This document shows positions 1-7,479 of a DNA stretch of 48,217 nt, in pieces (position 1 is the stretch's first letter; each line of letters opens with the position of its first letter). The stretch is taken from the NCBI GenBank assembly GCA_035691485.1, contig DASSIZ010000097.1, positions 1-48,217 of the forward strand. The letters run 5' to 3'. The notes beneath the pieces are model-generated. The model did no database searches, had not been told where the DNA came from, and worked only from the letters and a program-made list of their open reading frames with translations. The stretch comes from Terriglobales bacterium. Lineage in GTDB: Bacteria > Acidobacteriota > Terriglobia > Terriglobales > Acidobacteriaceae. The translations under genes and the position numbers were made by a program.

Positions 1-189
1 GTGGTGCTGCAAGCTGTCATCTCCAAGGATGGCACCATCCAGGGACTGCATGTGGTGAGCGGCCACCCGATGCTGACTCCGGCCGCCATCGACGCGGTGA
101 AGCAGTGGCGCTATAAGCCCTACTTCCTGAACGGTGAACCGGTGGAAGTTGAGACGGTAGTGACCGTGAACTTCACACTGGCCGGTTAA
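1..189 (+). CDS. TonB C-terminal domain protein (3' part only)
   Basis: The frame is open from the first base of the window and ends with TAA at 187-189, so only the last 62 or so residues are present. They match the TonB C-terminal fold: a 'VVLQAVISKDGTI' strand, 'SGHPML', then the characteristic 'AAIDAVKQWRYKPY' helix-strand and a final 'VTVNF' strand. TonB transmits proton-motive energy from ExbB/ExbD to outer-membrane receptors, and an ExbB/ExbD/ExbD set follows directly, which supports the call. The GTG at position 1 is probably internal. Whether the missing N-terminus has the usual single membrane anchor and Pro-rich spacer cannot be seen. Confidence 0.85.
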   Translation: MVLQAVISKDGTIQGLHVVSGHPMLTPAAIDAVKQWRYKPYFLNGEPVEVETVVTVNFTLAG

Positions 190-410
190 CCGTTTTTCTC
201 GATCCGCAGAGGCATTCGATTTCTGGGGCTGGTTGAAGCGCGGTCATGACGACCGCGAAGTCAACCAGGCCCCGATCGCGGGCAATTGAGGCCATCCCCG
301 TGCGCCGGCAGGCGACGGCGCAGCGGGATCGCAGTACGCAAGAGTTTGGCCCGCGCCAGTTCACTGTTAATCACGCCTGATCAGAAGTTCTGAGGAGGAA
401 CAAGCAACTC
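190..410. other. Intergenic region between tonB-like gene and exbB
   Basis: No convincing gene is seen in these 221 bases. A 63-codon frame on the minus strand has no ribosome site and no recognisable motif. The only clear element is the strong Shine-Dalgarno sequence TGAGGAGGAA at 391-400 for the next gene. Confidence 0.5.
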
Positions 411-1169
411 ATGCTCTTAGCACTGGCAACTCTCTTCTACGCACATATGCCGACTGTCGCCCTTGCGTTTTTCCAGGCGGAAGGCGGCGGCATTACCTGG
501 GATCCGATCTCGCTATGGAAGCAGATGGGAATCCTGGCCAAACTCGTGGTCGTTATCCTGTTCATCATGTCGGGCTGGTCCATCGGCGTGATGATCGACC
601 GCTGGATGGCATTCAGCGCGGCCCGCAAGCAGTCGCGCGCCTTTGCTCCCGCGGTCGCCGGGGCGCTGCGCGAAGGTAAGATTGACGAAGCCATCCGGGT
701 CGCGGAGCGCAACAAGAAAAGCCACCTTGCCAAGGTTGTGACGGCCGGGCTGCAGGAATTCAAAGCGCACGGGGAGTCGTCAGAAATCCCGGGCGAACAG
801 ATCGAAGCCAGCCGTCGCGCTCTGGAGCGCGCCGAGGCCATCGTTCACGCCGAGCTGAAGCGCGGCCTGGGCGGGTTGGCCACCATCGGCGCCACTGCTC
901 CCTTCGTCGGCTTGTTCGGCACCGTGGTCGGCATTCTCAACGCCTTCCGTGGTATCAGTGAGAACAAGGCCACCGGTTTGGGCGCCGTCGCAGGCGGCAT
1001 TGCCGAAGCGCTGGTCACCACCGCCGTCGGTCTGTTCGTCGCCATCCCGGCCGTGATGATGTACAACTACCTGTCCGGCCGCGTCGAAGCGTTCGACGTG
1101 GAAATGGATAACTCCTCCAGCGAGCTGGTGGATTACTTCCTGAAGCGGCGCAACGCCGTCCGCCGGTAG
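411..1169 (+). CDS. exbB: ExbB/TolQ/MotA-family proton channel protein
   Basis: The 252-residue protein is the usual length for ExbB. It has an N-terminal hydrophobic stretch (residues about 3-20), a first core membrane helix near 45-65 ('LVVVILFIMSGWSIGVMID'), a long cytoplasmic helical region, and two C-terminal helices ('GLGGLATIGATAPFVGLFGTVVGI' and 'GIAEALVTTAVGLFVAIPAV') that form the MotA/TolQ/ExbB signature. The ATG at 411 follows a strong TGAGGAGG site. With the two downstream ExbD proteins it should form the inner-membrane proton channel that powers TonB or a Tol-like system. The symbol is by family; TolQ cannot be excluded. Confidence 0.9.
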   Translation: MLLALATLFYAHMPTVALAFFQAEGGGITWDPISLWKQMGILAKLVVVILFIMSGWSIGVMIDRWMAFSAARKQSRAFAPAVAGALREGKIDEAIRVAERNKKSHLAKVVTAGLQEFKAHGESSEIPGEQIEASRRALERAEAIVHAELKRGLGGLATIGATAPFVGLFGTVVGILNAFRGISENKATGLGAVAGGIAEALVTTAVGLFVAIPAVMMYNYLSGRVEAFDVEMDNSSSELVDYFLKRRNAVRR

Positions 1170-1180
1170 TGCGTGTGTAG

Positions 1181-1200
1181 CGGCGGAATTCATTCCGCCG
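1181..1200. repeat. REP-like palindrome, copy 1
   Basis: A perfect inverted repeat CGGCGGAAT-tc-ATTCCGCCG preceded by TGTGTAG. Two related copies lie at 1760-1777 and 4387-4406, each with GTGTAG just before the palindrome and each directly after a gene end. Confidence 0.75.
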
Positions 1201-1280
1201 GCAACGAGCATGGTTGCTTGCCCCTCTTCGCATGAGGAGGGGCAACGGCCGTTCAGGAAAGGCGCAGGAGACACAGGATT

Positions 1281-1748
1281 ATGCCAATCGGAAAAAGAGC
1301 ATTGCCGGTCAACTCCAGCATCAATGTCACCCCCATGGTGGACGTGATGCTGGTGCTGCTGATCATCTTCATGGTGATCACGCCCATGTTGCAGAAGGGC
1401 GTCAGCGTTGACCTGGCCAAGACCAACAACCCGGTGCAGATGCCGGACGCCGACAAGGAAGACGCCCTGCTGGTGGCGGTGACGCGCGACGGCAAAGTCT
1501 TCTTCGGCAGCGACCAGATCTCGCCCGACCAGCTCACCAACAAGATCAAGGACAAGCTCGCCGCCCGCGTCGACAAGCGGGTCTTTGTACGCGCCGATGC
1601 CCGCACCAAGTACGGCAACGTAGTCGAAGTGGTCGACAACGTTCGCGCCGCGGGCGTCGATCAGCTGGGGCTTTTGACCGAGCAGCGCAAGGCGAACACG
1701 CCGGCTCCACCGCCGGGCGCAGCGCCAGCGGCTCCGACCGGGCAATGA
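1281..1748 (+). CDS. exbD: ExbD/TolR-family biopolymer transport protein 1
   Basis: The 155-residue protein has a short cytoplasmic N-terminus, one membrane helix ('NVTPMVDVMLVLLIIFMVIT', about residues 14-33) with the conserved membrane Asp, and a periplasmic domain ending in 'AAGVDQLGLLTE', typical of ExbD/TolR. It extends a Pro/Ala-rich tail beyond that domain. An AGGAG site at 1266-1270 precedes the ATG. It lies 111 bp after exbB, and the gap contains a palindromic repeat. Together with the next gene it gives two non-identical ExbD subunits, a common arrangement in TonB systems with many receptors. Confidence 0.9.
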   Translation: MPIGKRALPVNSSINVTPMVDVMLVLLIIFMVITPMLQKGVSVDLAKTNNPVQMPDADKEDALLVAVTRDGKVFFGSDQISPDQLTNKIKDKLAARVDKRVFVRADARTKYGNVVEVVDNVRAAGVDQLGLLTEQRKANTPAPPPGAAPAAPTGQ

Positions 1749-1759
1749 GTTTTGTGTAG

Positions 1760-1777
1760 GGCGGAGTTCATTCCGCC
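1760..1777. repeat. REP-like palindrome, copy 2
   Basis: GGCGGA-gttcat-TCCGCC with the same TTGTGTAG left flank as copy 1. It lies between the two exbD genes and starts 11 bp after the first exbD stop. Confidence 0.7.
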
Positions 1778-1796
1778 GTTTGAGAGGATTTTCATT

Positions 1797-2234
1797 ATGG
1801 CAATGACAATCGGTGGACCGGGCAGCGGTCCTACATCCGACATGAACGTTACGCCGCTGATCGACGTGCTGCTGGTGCTGCTGATCATTTTCATGGTCAT
1901 CACGCCGCTCACGCCCAAGGGACTGGACGCGTTGGTTCCGCAGCCGCCCAAGGACCAGTCGAAACAACCGCCGTCACAGGACCGCACCGTGGTGGTACAG
2001 GTGTTGAAAGCCTCGGGCCAGCCCGCGCTCAAGATCAACCAGGAAGATGTGACCTGGGACAAGCTCCAGGGACGCCTGGAGGAGATCTACAAGACGCGCG
2101 CCGAAAAGGTGATGTTCGTGAAGGCCGATACCGACCTGCCATTTGCCGACGTGGCGCAAGTCATCGATATTGCGCACTCGGCAGGGGTGGACAAGGTGGG
2201 CCTGATCACCGCCAAGATCGAGGCCGGCGGCTAA
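1797..2234 (+). CDS. exbD: ExbD/TolR-family biopolymer transport protein 2
   Basis: The 145-residue protein has the same plan as its neighbour: 'NVTPLIDVLLVLLIIFMVIT' with the conserved membrane Asp, then a periplasmic domain ending 'IAHSAGVDKVGLITAK'. The frame is open from 1752, but the ATG at 1797 (or 1803) is preferred because it has a GAGAGGA site at 1781-1787, and the upstream part would translate a palindromic repeat ('FIPPF'). The membrane helices of the two ExbD proteins are nearly identical while the periplasmic domains differ, which suggests an old duplication with specialised periplasmic parts. Confidence 0.9.
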   Translation: MAMTIGGPGSGPTSDMNVTPLIDVLLVLLIIFMVITPLTPKGLDALVPQPPKDQSKQPPSQDRTVVVQVLKASGQPALKINQEDVTWDKLQGRLEEIYKTRAEKVMFVKADTDLPFADVAQVIDIAHSAGVDKVGLITAKIEAGG

Positions 2235-2237
2235 ACT

Positions 2238-2271
2238 AAATTTGAAATGCAAATTTTAAAATTTCAAATTT
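2238..2271. repeat. AT-rich heptad palindrome
   Basis: Perfect 11-bp inverted arms AAATTTGAAAT (2238-2248) and ATTTCAAATTT (2261-2271) enclose a 12-base loop. The sequence can be read in 7-bp steps and resembles the larger array at 9647-9733. It begins 3 bp after the exbD stop and could also act as a transcript end or stability hairpin. Confidence 0.7.
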
Positions 2272-2331
2272 TCAGATACTGCGCCGACCGCGCCATGAGC
2301 AGTGGCGCGCTCGCGTATGGAGACAACGTTT

Positions 2332-3156
2332 ATGACTAGAGGCGCACGACTTCTGGCGTTTGCCGCCGTCGTCCTGGCGCTGTTCGGGCTTGCCGGCTGC
2401 AACAAGCTGAAAGCCCGCGACCAGCTCAACAAGGGCGTGCAGGCTTACAAAAACGCAAAATACGAAGACGCAATCGAAAAGTTTAAGAACGCGGTAGCGC
2501 TGGATCCGTCCCTGATTAATGCCCGGCTTTATCTTGCCACCGCTTATGCGCAGCAATACATTCCCGGGGCGGACACACCCGACAACAATCGCATGGCGGA
2601 ACAGGCCATCAATGAGTACCAGGACGTACTCAAGATGAAGCCCAACGATCTGAACGCCATCAAGGGCATCGCCTACCTCTACCTTCAGATGAAGAAGTTC
2701 GACCAGTCCAGCGAGTATTACCGCAAGGTGATCGCGGTGGACCCCAACGATCCGGAGGCATACTACTCCGTCGCCGTCATCGACTGGACCAAGACGTACC
2801 AGCCGCGGATGGAGGAGAAGGCGAAGCTCGGATTGAAGCCCGACCAGCCGATCGCCGACAAAAAGGTCTGCGCCGATCTGAAGACGAAGAACCAGGACGC
2901 GGTAAAAGACGGCATGACCATGCTGGAGAAGGCCATCTCGCTTCGGCCTGACTACGACGATGCCATGGCGTACTACAACCTGATGTGGCGCGAGCAGGCC
3001 GACATCGAGTGTGGCGATGCCAAGGCCCGCGAAGAAGACCTTAAGAAGGCGGATGAGTGGGTCAAGAAAACCATGGCCACGAAAGCCGCCAAGGCGGAGA
3101 AGCAGCAAGGTCCCGGAGGCATCACGGTCGAGAAGACGGTCGATAAGAAAGACTAA
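2332..3156 (+). CDS. TPR-repeat lipoprotein
   Basis: The frame is open from 2302, but the ATG at 2332 has a GGAGA site at the right spacing and gives a clean lipoprotein signal: MTRGARLL, hydrophobic core, lipobox LAGC with Cys near residue 23. The mature protein contains several tetratricopeptide units ('LNKGVQAYKNAKYEDAIEKF', 'AINEYQDVLKMKPNDLNAIK', 'SEYYRKVIAVDPNDPEAYYS'). The tail is Lys-rich and charged. It is probably an envelope lipoprotein acting as a binding scaffold. It follows the ExbB/ExbD genes on the same strand, so a link to that envelope machine is plausible but unproven. No enzymatic motif is visible. Confidence 0.85.
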   Translation: MTRGARLLAFAAVVLALFGLAGCNKLKARDQLNKGVQAYKNAKYEDAIEKFKNAVALDPSLINARLYLATAYAQQYIPGADTPDNNRMAEQAINEYQDVLKMKPNDLNAIKGIAYLYLQMKKFDQSSEYYRKVIAVDPNDPEAYYSVAVIDWTKTYQPRMEEKAKLGLKPDQPIADKKVCADLKTKNQDAVKDGMTMLEKAISLRPDYDDAMAYYNLMWREQADIECGDAKAREEDLKKADEWVKKTMATKAAKAEKQQGPGGITVEKTVDKKD

Positions 3157-3178
3157 CCAGGCACCAGGACTGAAGCTC

Positions 3179-3215
3179 AAGGCGCAAGGGGTTCTCTCCT
3201 TGCGCCTTTGTAGTT
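3179..3215 (+). terminator. Hairpin terminator after the TPR lipoprotein
   Basis: Perfect 11-bp stem AAGGCGCAAGG (3179-3189) and CCTTGCGCCTT (3198-3208), 8-base loop, then a modest T-rich stretch (TTGTAGTTTTG). It starts 23 bp after the stop codon. The left arm belongs to a run of 7-bp units. Confidence 0.6.
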
Positions 3216-3229
3216 TTGTGAACCACCGA

Positions 3230-3271
3230 GGGCTTTACGCCCTGAGTTTGGGCCTTGGGCCTTGCGCCCTG
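3230..3271. repeat. Degenerate heptad array
   Basis: Six consecutive 7-bp units: GGGCTTT, ACGCCCT, GAGTTTG, GGCCTTG, GGCCTTG, CGCCCTG. It lies between the terminator and a possible -10 box TACAAT at 3272-3277 of the next gene. Confidence 0.6.
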
Positions 3272-3329
3272 TACAATGTCAATTGGCGCCGCAACGTGGG
3301 AGTGGCGCCGCTCCGGAGGTTTTCCCCGC

Positions 3330-4373
3330 ATGTCTGCTCAGAGCCAATCGTTGCCGCAACCGGCAGCGCAGCTACAACCCTCGCCCATGCTGTTCTTCGA
3401 AACGATCAATGCTTACCAGCGCACCGCCGCCGTGAAAGCCGCCATCGAACTGGAACTGTTTACCGCCATCGGTGAGGGCGCTACCACTCCGGAAGCGATT
3501 GCCCTGCGCTGCCAGGCGTCGGTGCGCGGAGCGCGTATTCTCGCCGATTACCTCGCGGTGCTGGGGTTCATTCATAAACACGACGGCCACTACGCGCTGA
3601 CGCAGGACACCGCCGTGTTCCTCGATCGCCGCTCGCCCGCCTACGTCGGCGGCGCCATCGGCTTCCTGACCGATGACCGGTTGAAGGAGAAGTTCGAGAG
3701 TCTCACCGAGTGTGTGTGCAAGGGTGGCACGGTCGCCAAGGACGGCGGCACCATGTCGCTGGAAAATCCCATCTGGCTGGAATTTGCGCGGTACATGGGC
3801 AAACTGCAGGCCAATCCCGCCGAGCAGATCGCGCAATTGCTGCGCGTGGAAGGCACGCCGCAGCTGAAGGTGCTCGACATTGCCGCCGGGCATGGCATGT
3901 ACGGCATCACGGTGGCGCGGCACAACCCGCAGGCCGAGGTGGTGGCGGTGGATTGGCCGGGCGTGCTCGGGGTGGCGCGCGAACACGCGGAAGCGGCAGG
4001 AGTCGCAAAACGCTGGCGTGCCTTGCCCGGCAGCGCTTTTGAAGTGGACTTCGGCAGCGGGTACGACCTGGTGCTCATCACCGGGTTCATGCACCACTTC
4101 GATCCCGAGAGCAACGAAACCCTGTTGCGCAAGGTGAAAAACGCGCTGGCGCCGCGCGGCCGCGCGGTAATCGTGGAATTCGTGCCCAATGAGGACCGTG
4201 TCACACCCCCGCCGACAGCGATGTTTTCTCTTACCATGCTGGCCAGCACGGCATCCGGCGATGCCTACACGTTTGCCGAACTGCGGCAGATGGTCAGCCG
4301 TGCCGGGTTCACCGGGTGCGAGCTGCACGACCTGGTCAACAACTTCCAGCGCGTCGTGGTGGCAACGGTTTAG
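3330..4373 (+). CDS. SAM-dependent O-methyltransferase-like protein
   Basis: The 347-residue protein has the plan of multidomain O-methyltransferases: an N-terminal winged-helix/dimerisation region ('AAVKAAIELELFTAIGEGA', 'TPEAIALRC', 'ILADYLAVLGFI') and a C-terminal Rossmann methyltransferase with motif I 'VLDIAAGHGMYGI', an acidic strand end 'EVVAVDWPGV', and 'DLVLITGFMHHFD'. The ATG at 3330 is chosen because GGAGGT lies 9 bp upstream; the frame is open from 3255. The substrate is unknown; homologues act on small phenols, quinones or polyketides. It stands alone between a terminator and the biotin carboxylase promoter. Confidence 0.85.
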   Translation: MSAQSQSLPQPAAQLQPSPMLFFETINAYQRTAAVKAAIELELFTAIGEGATTPEAIALRCQASVRGARILADYLAVLGFIHKHDGHYALTQDTAVFLDRRSPAYVGGAIGFLTDDRLKEKFESLTECVCKGGTVAKDGGTMSLENPIWLEFARYMGKLQANPAEQIAQLLRVEGTPQLKVLDIAAGHGMYGITVARHNPQAEVVAVDWPGVLGVAREHAEAAGVAKRWRALPGSAFEVDFGSGYDLVLITGFMHHFDPESNETLLRKVKNALAPRGRAVIVEFVPNEDRVTPPPTAMFSLTMLASTASGDAYTFAELRQMVSRAGFTGCELHDLVNNFQRVVVATV

Positions 4374-4386
4374 GGCGCACGTGTAG

Positions 4387-4406
4387 CGGCGGAATTTATT
4401 CCGTCG
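4387..4406. repeat. REP-like palindrome, copy 3
   Basis: CGGCGGAATTTATTCCGTCG, one mismatch from a perfect palindrome, with the same GTGTAG left flank as the copies at 1181 and 1760. It lies 13 bp after the methyltransferase stop. Confidence 0.7.
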
Positions 4407-4483
4407 GAGGGCGGCCCATATTTGCCGCGGTTGGGCAGATGTGGGTCTTTGTCTTGGTCGCGTCGCTGCGCGCCACACCGCCT

Positions 4484-4528
4484 TGTGACGCGTATCACGC
4501 GCCATGCGGGCGTCCCGTGAATTAGAAT
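4484..4528 (+). promoter_or_regulatory. CRP/FNR-type site and -10 box before biotin carboxylase
   Basis: TGTGACGCGTATCACG (4484-4499) matches the CRP half-site pattern TGTGA-N6-TCACa except for the last base. A -10-like TAGAAT follows at 4523-4528. The site centre lies 31.5 bp upstream of the first -10 base, close to class II activator geometry. The start codon at 4539 has no Shine-Dalgarno sequence, so the leader would be very short. Confidence 0.5.
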
Positions 4529-4538
4529 CTCCGGGTCT

Positions 4539-6083
4539 ATGTTCAAGAAGATCCTCATCGCCAATCGCGGCGAAATCGCGGTGCGCGTGATCCGCGCCTG
4601 CCGGGAGATGGGCATCCGCTCGGTGGCCGTCTTCTCCGACGTGGACCGCGCCTCGCTGCACGTGCGCAAGGCGGACGAGGCCTACCACATCGGGCCGGCG
4701 ACGGCGAGCGAGTCCTACCTGAACATGGAGAAAATTCTTGATGTCGCGCGCCGCAGCGGCGCCGAGGCCATCCACCCCGGTTACGGATTTCTTTCGGAGA
4801 ATGCCCGCTTCGCGCAGGCCTGCGTGGATGCCGGGATCAAGTTCATCGGACCGACCGCCGCCGCGATGGAGGCCATGGGGTCGAAGACGCGCGCCCGCCA
4901 GGCCATGGAAAAAGCCGGCGTCCCGTTCGTTCCCGGGTCGTCGCGCGGGCTCGATTTTGCCGAGACCCACAAGATGGCCGAAAAGATCGGCTATCCCGTG
5001 ATGCTGAAGGCTGCGGCGGGCGGCGGCGGCAAGGGTATGCGCCTGGTGCGCTCGGCCGCCGAACTGCGCTCGGCATTTGATGGCGCCACCAGCGAGGCCA
5101 AGCGCTCCTTCGGCGATGACGAAGTGTACGTCGAAAAATACATCGAGAATCCGCGCCACATCGAGATGCAGATTCTGGCCGACGAAAGCGGACAGACGGT
5201 TTACCTGGGTGAACGCGAGTGCTCGGTGCAGCGGCGGCATCAGAAGGTGCTCGAAGAGTGCCCGTCGCCGATCGTGAACCCTGAGATGCGCAAGCAGATG
5301 GGCGATGTCGCGGTCCGGGTGGCGCAGGCTGCCCGGTACAGCAATGCGGGAACGGTGGAGTTCCTGGTGGACCAGCAGCACGATTTCTATTTTCTGGAGA
5401 TGAACACGCGCCTGCAGGTGGAGCATCCGGTGACGGAACTGGTGACCGGTCTGGACCTGGTGAACCTGCAAATCCGCATCGCCGCCGGCGAGACGCTGCC
5501 TTTTCAGCAGCAGGACATCACGCTGCGCGGACACGCCATCGAGTGCCGCATCTACGCCGAGGATCCCGACAACAATTATTTCCCCAGCCCGGGGCGTATT
5601 TCGCTGCTGGAGATCCCCGCCGGGCCCGGGATTCGCCGCGACACCGGCATCTACGAGGGCTGGACCGTACCCATCGACTACGATCCGCTGCTCGCCAAAC
5701 TCATCGGCTATGGCAGCGACCGCGAACAGGCAATCCACCGGCTGCAGCGCGCCCTCTACGAGTACGTGGTCGCCGGCATCAAGACCAACATCACCCTGTT
5801 TCAGCGCATTCTTCAGGACGCCGACTTCCGCGCCGGCAAACTGGACACTGGTTACCTGGAACGGCTGCTGCAGAAGCCGGCCCCGCCGCCGGGGGTTACC
5901 GATGACGGGGTGGATCGGACGGCGGAGCGGGAGCGCGTTGCCGCCCTGGCTGCTGGAATTTTTGCCGCCCTGGAGAGCGCAGCTCCAAGAGCGGCCAACG
6001 GCGCCACCACGAACGGCGCAGGCCCGGCGAAATCCTCGGCATGGAAGCAAGCCGCGCGCATGGAATCATTGCGAAACCAATGA
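4539..6083 (+). CDS. accC: Biotin carboxylase subunit of an acyl-CoA carboxylase
   Basis: The 514-residue ATP-grasp enzyme carboxylates biotin on a carrier using ATP and bicarbonate. It begins with the family signature 'MFKKILIANRGEIAVRVIRA', has the glycine-rich ATP loop 'AAGGGGKGMRLV', 'HIEMQILAD', the active-site segment 'EMNTRLQVEHPVTE' and the C-terminal biotin carboxylase domain ('YFPSPGRI', 'IDYDPLLAKLI'). The core ends near residue 450; an extra Ala-rich tail of about 60 residues follows. The downstream separate carrier suggests a propionyl-CoA or methylcrotonyl-type enzyme rather than a fused alpha chain. No carboxyltransferase subunit is in the window, so the acyl-CoA substrate is open. 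Confidence 0.85.
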   Translation: MFKKILIANRGEIAVRVIRACREMGIRSVAVFSDVDRASLHVRKADEAYHIGPATASESYLNMEKILDVARRSGAEAIHPGYGFLSENARFAQACVDAGIKFIGPTAAAMEAMGSKTRARQAMEKAGVPFVPGSSRGLDFAETHKMAEKIGYPVMLKAAAGGGGKGMRLVRSAAELRSAFDGATSEAKRSFGDDEVYVEKYIENPRHIEMQILADESGQTVYLGERECSVQRRHQKVLEECPSPIVNPEMRKQMGDVAVRVAQAARYSNAGTVEFLVDQQHDFYFLEMNTRLQVEHPVTELVTGLDLVNLQIRIAAGETLPFQQQDITLRGHAIECRIYAEDPDNNYFPSPGRISLLEIPAGPGIRRDTGIYEGWTVPIDYDPLLAKLIGYGSDREQAIHRLQRALYEYVVAGIKTNITLFQRILQDADFRAGKLDTGYLERLLQKPAPPPGVTDDGVDRTAERERVAALAAGIFAALESAAPRAANGATTNGAGPAKSSAWKQAARMESLRNQ

Positions 6084-6099
6084 ACTGTAGAAACGAATC

Positions 6100-6597
6100 G
6101 TGACTTACGAAATTCTCATCGACGGCAAGCCTCACAAGCTCGAACTTGAGCGCGAGGGCAATCACTGGTCCTGCCGGCTCGATGGCGAGGCGATCCAGGC
6201 GGATGCCGTTCTGACCAAGCACGACGTCGTCTCTATCATCATCGGCGGCACGCAGTACGAGGTAAAGCGCGAGCGCACCGCCGCCGACACCCATTACTGG
6301 GTCAAGAACTCGCGGTTCGCGGTGGAAGTCCGCGACCCGCGCTCGCTGCGCAGCCGCAAGGCCTCCGGCGCTGCCGGCGAAGGCCCGCAGAAGCTGCTGG
6401 CACCCATGCCCGGCAAGGTGGTGCGCATCATTCTTGCCGCCGGCAGCGAGGTTGAGGCCGGGCAGGGCGTGCTGGTCGTGGAAGCCATGAAGATGCAGAA
6501 CGAGCTGAAGTCGCCGAAGAACGGTACGGTAAAGCAGGTGCTGGTCGCCGAAGGCGCCTCAGTTACGTCCGGCGAAGTGCTGGCGATCGTCGAATAG
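6100..6597 (+). CDS. Biotin carboxyl carrier protein (biotinyl domain)
   Basis: The 165-residue protein starts at GTG 6100, 16 bp after accC, so the two are surely co-transcribed. Residues 1-75 resemble the linker region found between the biotin carboxylase and carrier parts of fused acyl-CoA carboxylase alpha chains ('EILIDGKPHKLEL'). Residues 95-165 are a biotinyl domain: 'LLAPMPGKVVRI', 'VEAMKMQNELKSP' with Lys131 as the biotin attachment site, and 'VTSGEVLAIVE'. The pair therefore looks like a fused alpha subunit split into two genes. It must partner with a carboxyltransferase encoded elsewhere. Confidence 0.88.
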   Translation: MTYEILIDGKPHKLELEREGNHWSCRLDGEAIQADAVLTKHDVVSIIIGGTQYEVKRERTAADTHYWVKNSRFAVEVRDPRSLRSRKASGAAGEGPQKLLAPMPGKVVRIILAAGSEVEAGQGVLVVEAMKMQNELKSPKNGTVKQVLVAEGASVTSGEVLAIVE

Positions 6598-6642
6598 GTT
6601 GTCGAATCAAGGTCGGACTCTACACAGCCGGAGCCAGGGTCC

Positions 6643-6693
6643 GTAACATTCGAGAGGATTCGCACCAATGATTGTGCAAATGGGGAATGTTAC
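6643..6693. repeat. Nested inverted repeat in the region after the biotin carrier gene
   Basis: Outer perfect 9-bp arms GTAACATTC (6643-6651) and GAATGTTAC (6685-6693) enclose an inner imperfect hairpin GCACcAA..TTgGTGC (6662-6677). There is no T-run, so it is not a standard terminator. It may be an operator or a structured leader for the following small gene. Confidence 0.5.
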
Positions 6694-6781
6694 AGTCAGA
6701 TTAATATTGCCCCAGGGTGGTTCCATGCGAGCTGGATTTCCAAGATAATTTAGGCGCTATAGTTCCCCGGGGAGAGATCCT

Positions 6782-6982
6782 GTGACCACCAGCACTGAGC
6801 AACGGATCTGGTTCCATCCACCGAGATTCTGGGCTGCCACCCATCATTTGCGCAAAGAAGAAGCGGACGAACTACTCAATCACGTTCTGCGGATGGCGGA
6901 AGATGCAGACCTGGAACGCCTCCGGCAGTACAGCTTTATCTCCGTCGGACGGCCAAAGACATCCCCGGGAGACATGCACTAA
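6782..6982 (+). CDS. Small protein of unknown function
   Basis: A 66-residue frame starts at GTG 6782 after a good GGGGAGAGA site. It reads 'IWFHPPRFWAATHHLRKEEA' and 'LLNHVLRMAEDADLERLRQY', suggesting one amphipathic helical segment and no membrane part. I do not recognise the family. The ribosome site and the ordinary composition favour a real gene, but without homologues it remains tentative. It lies 184 bp after the biotin carrier and 140 bp before the STAS gene. Confidence 0.45.
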   Translation: MTTSTEQRIWFHPPRFWAATHHLRKEEADELLNHVLRMAEDADLERLRQYSFISVGRPKTSPGDMH

Positions 6983-7110
6983 CGACGGCAAGGATGCACG
7001 GGCGCGGGCATTCCGCTCCAGGATTGCTCGGGCGCCCGTAGTCGTGTGCAAACGCGACCTGCCCTTCGAGTTTCGACAAGTTCTTGGTACTTGCTGGGCA
7101 GCAATGTCGC

Positions 7111-7122
7111 TACAATCTCGGT
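7111..7122 (+). promoter_or_regulatory. -10 box placed for a leaderless mRNA (STAS gene)
   Basis: TACAAT at 7111-7116 ends exactly 6 nt before the ATG at 7123, and the six bases between are not a Shine-Dalgarno sequence. Transcription would begin at or next to the start codon. The same 6-nt spacing is seen before the adenosine deaminase-like, dusB and uvrC-like genes. Confidence 0.5.
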
Positions 7123-7479
7123 ATGCCCGACCTTCCCCTGCGCATTGAGGCCTTGCCCGGCAGCCGCCCCGGCGTCCGCGTGCTGAAACTTGAAGGCCCG
7201 CTCACGCTGCCGAACTCGTTCGATTTTCAGGACCTGGTCCGCGCCGACCGTCAGAACAGCCTCATCGTAGACCTGTCGGAAGTTCCCTATATCGATTCAA
7301 CCGGCATCGGATGCCTGGTCAACGGCTACGTATCGCATCAGAACGCGGGACAGAACCTGCTCCTGGTGGGCGTCGCCGAACGGGTCCAGGTGTGCATGCG
7401 CGTGACCCACGTGGAGAAGCTTTTTCCGACCTTTCCCACCGTTGCCGAGGCGGAGAAGAGTGTCGCAGCCAATTCCTGA
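7123..7479 (+). CDS. STAS-domain protein (anti-sigma factor antagonist-like)
   Basis: The 118-residue protein is a single STAS domain: 'VRVLKLEGPLTLPNSFDFQD', 'NSLIVDLSEVPYIDSTGIGC' with the phosphorylatable Ser of the DSTG motif, and a C-terminal helix 'THVEKLFPTFPTVAEAEKS'. Members bind anti-sigma kinases and are controlled by phosphorylation of that Ser. The frame is open from 7084; the ATG at 7123 matches the domain start and the -10 box position. No partner kinase is adjacent. Its stop codon (7477-7479) directly abuts the stop of the convergent ygiC-like gene. Confidence 0.88.
   Translation: MPDLPLRIEALPGSRPGVRVLKLEGPLTLPNSFDFQDLVRADRQNSLIVDLSEVPYIDSTGIGCLVNGYVSHQNAGQNLLLVGVAERVQVCMRVTHVEKLFPTFPTVAEAEKSVAANS

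Noticed and set aside
173-364. Small minus-strand frame before exbB
   Set aside because: No ribosome site or recognisable motif; it overlaps the end of the tonB-like gene.
3372-6050. An 892-codon open frame on the minus strand
   Set aside because: It lies opposite the methyltransferase and biotin carboxylase genes, is rich in His/Arg/Leu as expected for a mirror frame of high-GC genes, and has no recognisable domain.
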